Shown: in pieces, positions 20,434-43,360 of the stretch
Layout of the letters: each line of letters opens with the position of its first letter
How positions within the stretch are numbered: the first letter of the stretch is position 1
NCBI GenBank assembly: GCA_009746045.1
Contig: RPFO01000080.1
Span: forward strand, 11,778,670-11,840,669
DNA from: Mesostigma viride
Lineage: Eukaryota; Streptophyta; Mesostigmatophyceae; Mesostigmatales; Mesostigmataceae
Length of the DNA: 62,000 bases
Reading direction: 5' to 3'
Program-made: the position numbers and the translations under genes
Notes under the pieces: model-generated
What the model saw: the letters and a program-made list of their open reading frames with translations, nothing else
Database searches by the model: none
What the model was told of the DNA's origin: nothing

Positions 20434-20739
20434 GCAGGGCATGTGCGGGTTCGTTCCTAGATCAGGCTTCCTTCGAGACCAGCTCCGCGACGGCTGCAAT
20501 GCCATGCTGACCCGGCGGGTTTGGACGGTTCGTAGATAAGTTCCTTTTGTGACGTCGGCCTATCGCCGTGTCGCGTGGCACGGGATGAATCGGCCGATTA
20601 ATCGCAGTGCTGGGAGGTCACTGGCTGTCACTAGTCTGACGGCTGTACCGTAGCTGACGCTTGGTGCACAAGACAATTGCGCGGCGCCCGTTGGACTTCG
20701 GCGGTTCGCCCGGCCTCAGGCCTGTGGAGGACTTGTACC

Positions 20740-20812
20740 GGAATCTCTCGCAGTTCTGAACAAGAAAACGGTACTGCTGCCCATGTGCGGCGTGGGCAAC
20801 AACAACAACTGT
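20740..20812 (+). mobile_element. F3 retroelement 3' end
   Basis: CAAGAAAACGGTACTGCTG leads into CCCATGTGCGGCGTGGGC and a (CAA)n tail. The 5' limit is not clear. Confidence 0.55.
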
Positions 20813-21339
20813 GTGGAACGCGCTGACCGGCGATTTAATCCTCCACGCGTTCGGAGCCATGGAATTTTCCTACCGTACCGTGCCGTCCAGACTCTGCTCG
20901 TTTCAGCCACGAGTCTGGAAATTGACCGTCCTCAGGAACGGATGGCAGCCCATTCGAGGTCTCCGCCACGCCAGTTGCCAAAGGAAGTTTCAAGTTCCAA
21001 CCTACAAGTGCAAGGCACTGAAGGCAGGCATGCATTTAGCTCAGGATTAGTTTGCACGAAGCCAGCACAGTGCAGCGCATGGCGGACCGTAGCCTCCCCG
21101 GTCACCAAGAACAACAGGCCAAGAACTGTACACGCGAGAGAGGCACACTCAGTCACTATGCTCGTGTATGCCTAGCACGTGGAGGCGTTCGCGGAGGTTC
21201 TCGATCCCGAAATGGTTATGATGAGCGAGGTGGCTACTGGCTACCAGGCAATCGCCATTGTTTCAGAGCAGTAGCTTTCAGCTGGATTAGTGGCTAACCT
21301 TTCGCGTGTGTGCCGACGAAGGCATTCTAGTCATCAGCC

Positions 21340-33358
<12,019 letters not shown>

Positions 33359-33576
33359 ACACCGTGGACTCTGGACTAGTAGGCCGATTGTTGCGGTGTG
33401 ATGGCATGCATGTGTCAAGTGGGTGCAAGGGCAGCGAGCTATGTGCACCCCACGAGATCTGGCTTGGACACCCTTAGTGTGTAGGGGCGAAGGTTGATAT
33501 GTGCGGGTCAGTGAAGGGCATGAATTAATTAATTTGCAAATTTGCACTGTGTGCAGCCTTTCTTGGACGTTTGGAC

Positions 33577-33772
33577 GCATTCATTCATTCATTCACTCCG
33601 GATTCTCCCGATTTCTGGCCTGCGCTTGTTGTCTCCTTGATTCATTCATTCATTCGTTCATTCATTCATTCATTCATTCATTCATTCATTCATTCATTCA
33701 TTCATTCATTCATTCATTCATTCATTCATTCATTCATTCATTTATTCATTCATTCATTCATTCATTCATTCA
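33577..33772. repeat. (TTCA)n arrays around an F4 repeat
   Basis: A short ATTC run, an inverted F4 fragment ending GTCTCCTTGAT, then a (TTCA)n array of about 135 bp. The array abuts ACATGCCTCCGTTGGGAG, the inverse of an F1-type stem-loop, so it is best read as the (TGAA)n tail of a minus-strand retroelement. Confidence 0.75.
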
Positions 33773-34071
33773 CATGCCTCCGTTGGGAGAGTCACGGGGT
33801 ACAAACGTACCCGCCATCCCTGTTTGATGCAAAGCAAGAAGGGGGCATGGGACCGCCCCCCTTCTCTCATTGCCTTGAAAGGCAGGCCACAGTGTTACGA
33901 CGCGGTTTTCCCCTGCCGCCTCGACCTCAACCTATCCAATGGCCTCCACAATGGCCCTAGACCAGCTGGTCAAGCCGGATGACGAGCGACCTTGTGATGC
34001 GAAATGTTGCATGGATGCAACATGTTATTCTTGTGTGTGCTATCACAGTGTTCAATTTGTGCGGACCAATG

Positions 34072-34380
34072 TTCTGATTTGGCACGCCGCAAAGGTGAAG
34101 ACCATTTGCGTTCAGTGCCGGTCCGCGGAAAACGCGGAAAACGCGATCTGCAAACGAATCCGACCGGAATCGAACTGGGGACCTCTCGCACCAACTTTCG
34201 CTGACTATAGGACGGACGTCTCCGGATCCTAGGGCATCGCCAACTTATACCTACAGTCATCCGCAAAAGTTCTCCTGTCCGGGGAGTGATGCAAGCCTTT
34301 CGGATTTGGTACTAGATAAATCATTCGAGATCTGTGTGTGTAGGAGTACTCCACTCGTGTCTGCACGCGAGACTTGTTCA
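34072..34380 (-). mobile_element. SINE-like repeat, copy C
   Basis: Closely similar to copy A (10711-11014) over the whole length up to GAGACTTGTTCA. The sense-strand B-box-like AGTTCGATTCC is the inverse of 34166-34176. The 3' terminus is more diverged (ATCAGAAC). Confidence 0.65.
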
Positions 34381-34570
34381 ATGAATCAACTGGACCAATG
34401 TGTTATTAAATTATCCGGGCGTCCCGGTCGATCGGCGCCAACCGTACTCCGGTGGCAGTGCCGAGGCCAGAGTGTAGTTGGCAGCCGAGGCAATCCGTGT
34501 GGAATTAAGTGAAGAAGTTTTGCTGATAAACTTGGCCTTAATTTGCGCAGCAGGCGGACCTAGCGGCAGA

Positions 34571-34856
34571 ATTAATTAATTAATTAGTAACATAACTCCG
34601 TTGGGAGTACATGTAGCACATATCCCGGAGAAGGGGCATATGGCTTTTAATACATTCTGGGCTACTTCCTGCAAGAGTGGAATGTAAGCAACACTTGCTC
34701 TAGGTGCCTCAAGGACACCGGCTTCACCATGCTGTCTCGGGTTCAACCCAGCTAAGGGGATATCCCGGCATGGGGGAGGAAGATCATCATGGCTATACAA
34801 GAGCTAGGGCATGGCTTCTCAACAGAGAGCGCCTCTCTGCATAGGCATAGCATAAC
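34571..34856 (-). mobile_element. 5'-truncated F1 element, 3'UTR only
   Basis: Minus-strand tail (TTAA)n, stem-loop ACTCC/GGAGT and about 230 bp of F1 3'UTR. CGGCAG stands on both sides (about 34565-34570 and 34857-34862), a possible short target duplication. Confidence 0.7.
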
Positions 34857-34922
34857 GGCAGGCTCGAGCTACCATGGTCCGGATTCTCCCGATTTCTGGC
34901 CTGCGCTGGTTGTCTCCTTGAT
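34857..34922 (-). repeat. Repeat F4 fragment used as insertion target
   Basis: Inverse of the F4 motif, ending TGGTTGTCTCCTTGAT. Its last 11 bp are the left target duplication of the element at 34923-37663. Confidence 0.75.
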
Positions 34923-35208
34923 TAATTAATTAATTAATTAATAATTATTAATTAATTAATTAATTAATTAATTAATAAGCACGTGACTGCGTCACGTGGG
35001 TGCCAATACAGAGTAAAGGAACCTTCAACCCTATATACACCTGTAGCGAGAAGGAGGGAGGGCGCCCTAGCTAGCTTCTCTCACTGCCGCAAGTGGGCAG
35101 GCCACAGAGCGCTCTCTCCACGGCATGGTGCATCATGCCGGGGCGCAACACTGTGGGTGCAATACAACCAGTGCAATACCATAGGTAGGCTGACGCATAG
35201 CTTATGCT

Positions 35209-35838
35209 CTCGAGGACTCGCTTCACGCTGGACGACGACTTGACCCTGGCCCAGCAACAGCGGCGACGCGAGCTATGGCCGACCTACCTTCAGCTCCGGC
35301 ACAGCGCAGGGGGGGAAGCCGGTATACTGGAGGGGGGCGGTCATCCACGTTGACCACAAGCCCTGGCAGCCCCCTCCTGCCACCCCAGACTAGGGAATTC
35401 ATACCAGTAGTGTAGATTAGTCAGGCTTAGCCTAGCATGTGGCCCACGCGCATGTGCGCCCATAATGGCCCCCATGGATGTTGTCTACAGAATTTAGCCA
35501 AGCCCTGCCTATAACGGGACCCCCATGGATGTTGCATTAAGAATTGAGCCATGCTATGCCATGCAGAGAGATGCTCTCTGTCGAGAAGCCATGTCCTAGC
35601 TCTTGTATAGCCATGATGATCTTCCTCCCTCACAGGCATGCTCCCCCCTTACCCGGGCATAGCGTGATAGACCATGAGGGTGCAGGTGCCCTGGTGCACC
35701 TAGAGCAGGGGTAGCTTACATTCCCACCCTTGCATGAAGTAGCCTAGAATGTATGATAGGCCATATGCCCCTTCTCTGGGCTATGTGCTACATATACTCC
35801 CAACGGAGTTATGTTACAATTCAATTCAATTCAATTCA
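35209..35838 (+). mobile_element. 5'-truncated F1 element
   Basis: Bounded by the 12 bp duplication ATAGCTTATGCT (35197-35208 and 35839-35850). Contains the last part of ORF1 (LDDDLTLAQQQRRRELWPTY, with later frameshifts), the F1 3'UTR, ACTCCCAACGGAGT and a (CAATT)n tail. Confidence 0.9.
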
Positions 35839-35990
35839 ATAGCTTATGCTACAAATGTGAGGTGGGCTCAAGACGTCGGCTAATTAAGGCGCAAGCTGAT
35901 GGCCACAAGGTGCCAGAGCTAATTGAAGGTACTATAACGCTGCACATGCGCTAATATCCTTTCAAGTGCTGTAATGCCTAAGCTATCCCA

Positions 35991-37516
35991 TCATCCATTG
36001 CCCCCATCTAGACAACTAGCTGGAATGCTATATCCCTGGGAAGCCCGGGGGGGCTTCCACAGTTTCTTGTTGACATAGAGGTCCCCGCCCCGCCAGTACA
36101 CTTGGGGCTTCTCGGGGTTGGTCTTGTGGCGGATGTAGTCGGGCCACTGATCGCGGCGTTGCTGCTGCTGGGCTGGTGTCAGGTCGTCGTCAAGCGACCA
36201 GGAGGTGCCCCACCAGCCTCTTGCGGCGAGAGAGGAACCGAACTCGGGCTGTGATGTCGCTGAAGGTGAGGACCACTGGAGGGGGCCCAGCCTTGGCCCG
36301 TGGATGGTGCAGGCGGTAGGCGCCCTGCAGTGCCGCACCTGGCAGCTCCATGCACGCCAAGAGCTGTTTCTTCAGCTCGTCGAGAAGAGAGTCTGGGGTC
36401 TCCTCCGGCTGCATGTCGAAGCGCCTGAGGATGACCCGGCAGCGGCGACGGTCGCGGTCAGCGGCCTCGCGGCGCGTGTCTTCCAGCTCCTGGAGCTTGG
36501 TGCATGGTGATGGCAGTCGTGGTAGAGGATGCCTGGCTCTTGTTGAGCAGACCTGTCCGCCCAGCCGGAGGCGCGAGTCGAGGGGTCATCGCTAGCCCTA
36601 CCAGCAGGTTGGGCGGCGATGGTGGCCGTTCGCTCGGCGATCTCGGGGACCTGCGTGGCCAGGGCGTCTACCTTGGTAGCAACTGCCTCAAGTTTCACGG
36701 TGCCTTGGCCGACTCGGCCTTCCACCTGGTTAAGGCGGGTGGTCACAGTGGCTGTGGCCTCGGAAACTTTGGCCGGTGGCAATGTGCTCTTGCGTAGCAG
36801 TAAACTGAGGCTGGAGCTTAAGTGCGACTCTGGCTTCAATGTTGTTGACCTTGGCCGAGAGAGTGTTGAGCATGGGCCGTCAGGCGCGTTCAGGGCGGCG
36901 AGCTGCTCAGCCATCGGCGCCAGCTGCTCCGCCACTGCAGCTCGGATGGAGTCTGTGCTGGGGGAGACCTGTGCCGCTCTGCGGGGATGCTGCAGCTGCT
37001 GTGGCTGCCCGTCTGCGCTCATGCAGGAGGCTCCTGAGGCCAGCGTAGCCAATCTGGGTGATGTCCTGGGCGTCGCAGCGCAGGTAGCTGCACATGATGA
37101 CTGCCTTCAAGTACGCCTCCGGTTCTTGAAGCAGCCATTCCCAGTCGGGCTTGGTGACCTTGTCGCCAGGGGGGTAGGCAGGAAAAGTTCGTCATGGCGG
37201 GCCAGGAACTTGATAACATCGTCACATTGTTCCTTCGTGGTGAGCGTAAAGATTTCCAAGATGCAAAAATCCCGCTGGCCGGCGCCGAAGCGGCGGACAT
37301 CCCATTTGGTATGGGAAGTTCGGGTTTTCTTGGGAATATGGGCGACGAATTTGGTGTAGAGCATTGCGTCGAGGGAGGCAGACCGGGGGGGAAAGCTTCG
37401 ATCAGCGCGAAAAGGTTGGCGTCCGCAGGAGTTGATGTCGCACGTGCTGCTGGCGACGGGAATGCCGACGACAGCTGAAAATGTTTGTCAAGGCTGCGTT
37501 TTGGTGGCATTTGCAA
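35991..37516 (-). pseudogene. L1-like ORF1 of family F2, frameshifted
   Basis: Starts MPPKRSLDKHFQLSSAFPS at 37516. The recognisable pieces lie in changing frames: HIPKKTRTSHTKWDVRRFGA with IFTLTTKEQCDDVIKFLARH (N-terminal domain), LRCDAQDITQIGYAGL, a coiled coil (TTRLNQVEGRVGQGTVKLEA), an RRM-like part (LPGAALQGAYRLHHPRAKAG, RVRFLSRRKRLVG), and the CTD (LDDDLTPAQQQQRRDQWPDY, VYWRGGDLYVNKKLW). At least three frameshifts make it inactive. It is clearly homologous to but diverged from the F1 ORF1. Confidence 0.8.
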
Positions 37517-37809
37517 AATACTGTGTTACAGCCGTAACCGATTATACTAGCAGATGTGTCTTGAAAAGACGCATCTGATGCAAGTAGCCTGACTGAATTT
37601 GGGGCTCAGACGCAAAAGTTCTGAGCTCCGCCCTCAGCCATGTCCGCTCGTGGCTCGTGGCTCGTCTCCTTGATATAGCATGGCTAAATTGATAGCATGG
37701 CTAAATTCTTGCGGCAGAATGGGGCTGCCAAGTGGCACTGCACACATATGTTATTAAGTGAGACAACTATGTTATGATCATTGGTCCCTATACGGACATT
37801 TGGATATTT

Positions 37810-38302
37810 GGCCGGGCCCACTTCAAATGTTCCGCCGTCCAAGCCAAGTGTGTGACACTTTTTCGCTATTTTCGCAAAAAAAAAATAAAATTTCGCACGA
37901 GCTCGCGTGATTTTTGCGTGATTTTCGCAAAATTTTCACACATTTTCGCACGATTTCGCACGATTTCGCACAATTTTGCATGATTTCGCACGATTTCGCA
38001 TGGATTTCAACCAAGGGTCGTTTTGGGGAGTGACGTTTGACAAAATTTCGCATGGATTCACACACGTTGTGCACATCAAAATTTTTTACCGTCGACATTT
38101 TTCACATGAAATTTCGCACGATTTCAGCAAATTTCGCACAATTTCGCACGATTTCAGCAAATTTCACACGATTTCAGCAAATTTCGCACAATTTCGCACG
38201 ATTTCGCACGGCGAATCACTCTGCAGAGTGACGATCGTCGAAAAAGTGCAAAAAACGACAAAAAGTGTCACACTTTTCGGAACATTTGAAGTGGGCCCGG
38301 CC
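37810..38302. mobile_element. 493-bp TIR element (MITE)
   Basis: Perfect 25 bp terminal inverted repeats beginning GGCCGGGCCCACTTCAAATG (37810-37834 and 38278-38302), flanked by ATTT on both sides (37806-37809, 38303-38306). The interior is non-coding and made of degenerate TTTCGCACGATTT units, with AGTGTGACACTTTTT-like inner inverted repeats. The superfamily is uncertain: GGCC ends recall PIF/Harbinger, but the 4 bp duplication does not fit that group's usual 3 bp. Confidence 0.85.
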
Positions 38303-38478
38303 ATTTTTCAGGATAGCCCTAGTCTAGCCGTACTGGTCTCTAGTATGTTCTAGACGGCTCGAGAAGCCCGTCCCCGCGGACCTGAAGTCATGCCTGGTTG
38401 GCAGCGCGAGGCGCAGCCACCAACAGGGAGGAAGGGACAAAATAGGCAAGGCACTCGAGCTATGCCAGCAATCCGGAC

Positions 38479-38558
38479 CTTGTATCGTAATTTACCACGT
38501 TGCTCTAATTAACTAATTAATTAATTAGACTTGTATCGTAATTTACCACGTTGCTCTA
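38479..38558. mobile_element. 22-nt AATT tail between 29-bp direct repeats
   Basis: CTTGTATCGTAATTTACCAC plus nine further bases is present twice, at 38479-38507 and 38530-38558. They flank ATTAACTAATTAATTAATTA plus GA. It is read as a tail-only retroposition with a long target duplication, or alternatively a local tandem duplication. Confidence 0.5.
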
Positions 38559-38576
38559 CTATAGATTAACTGCTTT

Positions 38577-38795
38577 AATTAAATTACGACATTTTTAATT
38601 AAATTATTACATGACTCCGTTGGGAGATCATGTAGCACGTATTCCCTTTCTTCATGGATGGAGGTGAGCGAAGCCGCGAAACCTAACTAACTAAGCTATA
38701 ACTCTAAGCTAATCCAGAAAAAATCCTAACGACTCTATTCAGCAAGCGCCCCTTCCTTCTGGGGGGGGGGGGCTTGCCCACAGGGGCTGGCGATA
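38577..38795 (-). mobile_element. 3' end of the ORF2-type LINE
   Basis: Minus-strand stem-loop TCTCCCAACGGAG, AT-rich (TTTAA)n tail, and a 3'UTR with CCCCTGTGGGCAAGCC, matching 2663-2870. It is a second copy of the ORF2-bearing LINE 3' end, truncated soon after the ORF2 stop. ACTGCTT-like sequence on both sides may be its target duplication. Confidence 0.7.
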
Positions 38796-39043
38796 ACTAC
38801 TGCTTAATTAATCCTGGAGTGTAATTCTCCTGCGGGCTCGAGTGTGAATTCCTTGCCTATTGGATGTATAAGTCTTCCTGCATTTCGTGTTTTAATCTGT
38901 GCGGTAACATTGTAATATACAAAAACGGGTTTCCGGGTTTGGGCATAATATTCGTATTGTGCACTGACAAGTATTCTTAAGCCACCATCGTGCGCTGTGA
39001 CGCATAGAAAGCTTAAGGTCTTTCGCATTGATGATCAATCATC

Positions 39044-39545
39044 AAGGCGCTCGAGAAGCTCACCTCGCTGAACACGACGCTCAACACGGTGGAAGCCCGG
39101 GTCTCCAATGTGGAAGCTCCGGCGGCCGCGACGATGCGGTTGGTGGTGTCCGGCCCCAACTGGAACAGCGCGATGGCGTTCCCGTCGAGCTTGGTGCTGT
39201 CCACGCGGTAGTCAAAGACCAGGGAGAAGGTCGTGAGAGTCACCCGTGGTCGCCTCGGACAGGTCGATCGTCACGCGGTCCGTCCCCGAGCTGAACGCCG
39301 TCGATGAGCTCGTCCACTCGATCTCCCCCGTGCTGACGTCCACCTGCGTGCCGGACACGACGGCCAGGTTGCTCCCGGTGCCCGTGTTGGTCAGAGCTCC
39401 GCCCGCGAACAGCCACTGCCCCACTGCCAAGGTCGCCCGCAAGCTCCAACCTCAGCTCACGGTGCTGCAGACCGCGGTGCAGGCATCTGAGGCGCATGCT
39501 CCACTTGTCTCTCGCCTAAATCAGGTGGAGGGCAAGTGCTGCCTG
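39044..39545 (+). pseudogene. ORF1 coiled-coil fragment interrupted by foreign sequence
   Basis: 39044-39115 encodes LTSLNTTLNTVEARVSNVEA and 39425-39540 encodes ARKLQPQLTVLQTAVQ and VSRLNQVEGKC. Together they match the coiled coil of the F2 ORF1 (LNTLSAKVNNIEARV, then LKLQPQ and TTRLNQVEGRV). About 310 bp between them belongs to something else. Confidence 0.65.
39117..39425 (-). pseudogene. Jelly-roll-like coding fragment nested in ORF1
   Basis: Minus-strand translation, with one frame change near 39230-39243, gives VGQWLFAGGALTNTGTGSNL, SGTQVDVSTGEIEWTSSS, TDRVTIDLSEATTG, then TLTTFSLVFDYRVDSTKLDG and LFQLGPDTTNR. The alternating pattern and the FSLVFDYRVDS...ALFQLG part recall laminin-G/concanavalin-like jelly-roll domains. 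I cannot name its source. It has no start or stop of its own and lies between halves of a retroelement coiled coil. Confidence 0.45.
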
Positions 39546-39609
39546 CTCGTTAAACCCCGTTTTAAAATACCCGTACCCGTACATAACAACATGGTCGTCC
39601 TCTACCTTG

Positions 39610-39960
39610 CATGTTGTTGTTGTTGTTGATGTTGCCCACGCCGCACATGGGCAGCAGAGATTTGGAAAGGTCATCTTAGTCTAGGTCAGATTAGACGGGG
39701 CACTCCGTCACTGGCTTGGACGAGGTCGTGGAGGTAGTAATAGTAGTTGTTGCATGTTGCCCACGCCGCACATGGGCAGCAGTCGTGGAGGTTGTTGTTG
39801 TTGTTGTTGTTGTTGCCCACGCACATGGGCAGTCGTGGAGGTAGAGGCATTCGTGGAGGCGGTAGAGGCATGCAGTCATGGAGGCCCTCAGCCGTTTCCA
39901 AATCTCTGATGCCCATGTGCGGCGTGGGCAACAACAACAACAACAACAACAATTACAAGA
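39610..39960. repeat. Cluster of four F3 3' ends in both orientations
   Basis: The terminal motif CCCATGTGCGGCGTGGGC with short (CAA)n tails occurs inverted at about 39612-39650, 39750-39785 and 39795-39835, and in direct orientation at 39909-39951. Sequence such as CCAAATCTCTG precedes two of them. Confidence 0.75.
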
Positions 39961-39992
39961 GGCAGTCGTGGAGGCAGTCGTGGAGGTACAGC

Positions 39993-42135
<2,143 letters not shown>

Positions 42136-42409
42136 CTATTATAGTGCCCAGCCAGTGTAGAGTGTTACTGCATCGGCAGCCAAGGTTTTTTCCGGGTAAA
42201 TGGGTATTTTTATTAACCAATAGGAATATCGTTAGGTGAAGGGGTACCATGTATCGACCAGCTGGTTACCCAATGTGTGTAGTGTGATAGGTGATATGTT
42301 TAGAAAGGAGCAATATGTGACCAGGAAAGCCAGGTGACACGCGTAAGGTCACCGTGAGGAATGCAAGTAAACACCCTGTTGCGTCCCAGGAGAGCATGGA
42401 AAAGCTCTA
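42136..42409. repeat. Mostly unannotated; contains a repeated GGGTATTTTTATTAACCAAT motif
   Basis: The motif at about 42198-42230 recurs at 54180-54280. Nothing else is recognised. Confidence 0.5.
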
Positions 42410-42700
42410 AGGGGTTGGGCTTGTCATTGTTGGGCGCGGGGTCCCACACCTTGTATTGTTCTTGCGCCATGTAGCCACTAAGCGCGACGCATTGCTGAGT
42501 TCCAGAGGAAGATAAACCGCCTCACGTACCACGGCTGCTTTGGTGTACTCGTGCCACACTTTGAAAACCGTCTCGTTCCGGATAGTCCAGATCGCATACA
42601 GCATGTTAGTGCAAAGCCATACCCTGGCCAGTTGACTGTCGGACAACTCTTCCCCTCATTTGCCTTACCTTGTACTCTCACATTGTTTGCCACCCCCGGA
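42410..42700 (-). pseudogene. Plant-type LINE fragment (region after RT)
   Basis: Minus-strand reading contains MLYAIWTIRNETVFKVWHEY. The W..W..RN..VF pattern is typical of the segment after the zf-RVT finger in plant LINE ORF2 proteins. It is a short isolated fragment. Confidence 0.5.
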
Positions 42701-43360
42701 AGGCAGGACCAGTTATGGACGGATATTAATAACCCTGTCGGACCACCGGCGCGGGAATAAAGTCAACTAACTCATGTGAGTCATGTCCCTTGCGCGTTGC
42801 GACTTGCGACTTGCCAGTTGCAGAGGTCGGCATGTCTCATGTCGTGGGAGTGAACCAGATCGAAAAATTGAGCAAGACCGCTTATAGAAAACGCGCCAAA
42901 AAACGCGGCGCGGCCGCACACAACCGGCCACGCCTGGCGGGAAAAGGACGCCCCGCTCACCACTCACCAGGTTGCGCGGGAATAAACCCACCTCACCTTT
43001 CACCTTTCACCTTTCACCCCTGTTTCACCTCAGGTTGCGCTGTTGCAGCCTGTTGCAGCAGCACTGGTCACGTGTTCTGAGGACCGCATCTGCGACGGGG
43101 CCAGCAGTTGGGAAAATCAATATGGCCGCGCAGGGGGGTGGCGCACCTGGTGAGTTGGCGGCTTCACATTCCACAGTCACCCATGCAATAGTCTTGATAA
43201 CTGCTCCTGTCGATGTTGTCGGTGCCGCCACGTGACAAACGTGTAGCAGGAGCGATGGCGAAAGCGCTATATGGCAGATGCCTCACGCATTTTAATGGGC
43301 GCAGGATCTGGCGCAGCGTGCAGGAACCGTCGGGGTTAGCTCTCGCAGAGGCCCGCAACC

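Larger units (their letters stand above)
19857..21339. promoter_or_regulatory. Divergent intergenic region between HABP4-type and ZNF598-like genes
   Basis: The two start codons (19856 minus, 21340 plus) are 1.48 kb apart, so both promoters must lie here. No convincing TATA box is seen. Two retroelement 3' ends of the (CAA)n-tailed type occur: a short one at 20387-20433 and one ending at about 20812. The half nearest ZNF598 (20830-21300) holds nothing recognisable. Confidence 0.5.
34923..37663 (-). mobile_element. Complete ORF1-only retroposon, family F2, with nested F1 insertion
   Basis: Flanked by GTCTCCTTGAT (34912-34922 and 37664-37674). Minus-strand order: 5'UTR from 37663 (GAGCCACGAGCCACGAG, then GGCGGAGCTCAGAAC, matching the 5'UTR at 6834-6880), ORF1 37516-35991, a 3'UTR of about 370 bp, the stem-loop CACGTGACGCAGTCACGTG (34981-34999) and a (TTAA)n tail. 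An F1 copy (35209-35838) is inserted in its 3'UTR. Without it the element is about 2.1 kb. ORF1 is followed directly by the 3'UTR with no ORF2, the same architecture as 6824-8837 but with a different 3' end. Confidence 0.85.

Noticed and set aside
34141-34215. tRNA gene
   Set aside because: Only a T-arm-like box is present; no acceptor, D- and anticodon arms of correct length fold, and three dispersed copies indicate a repeat.
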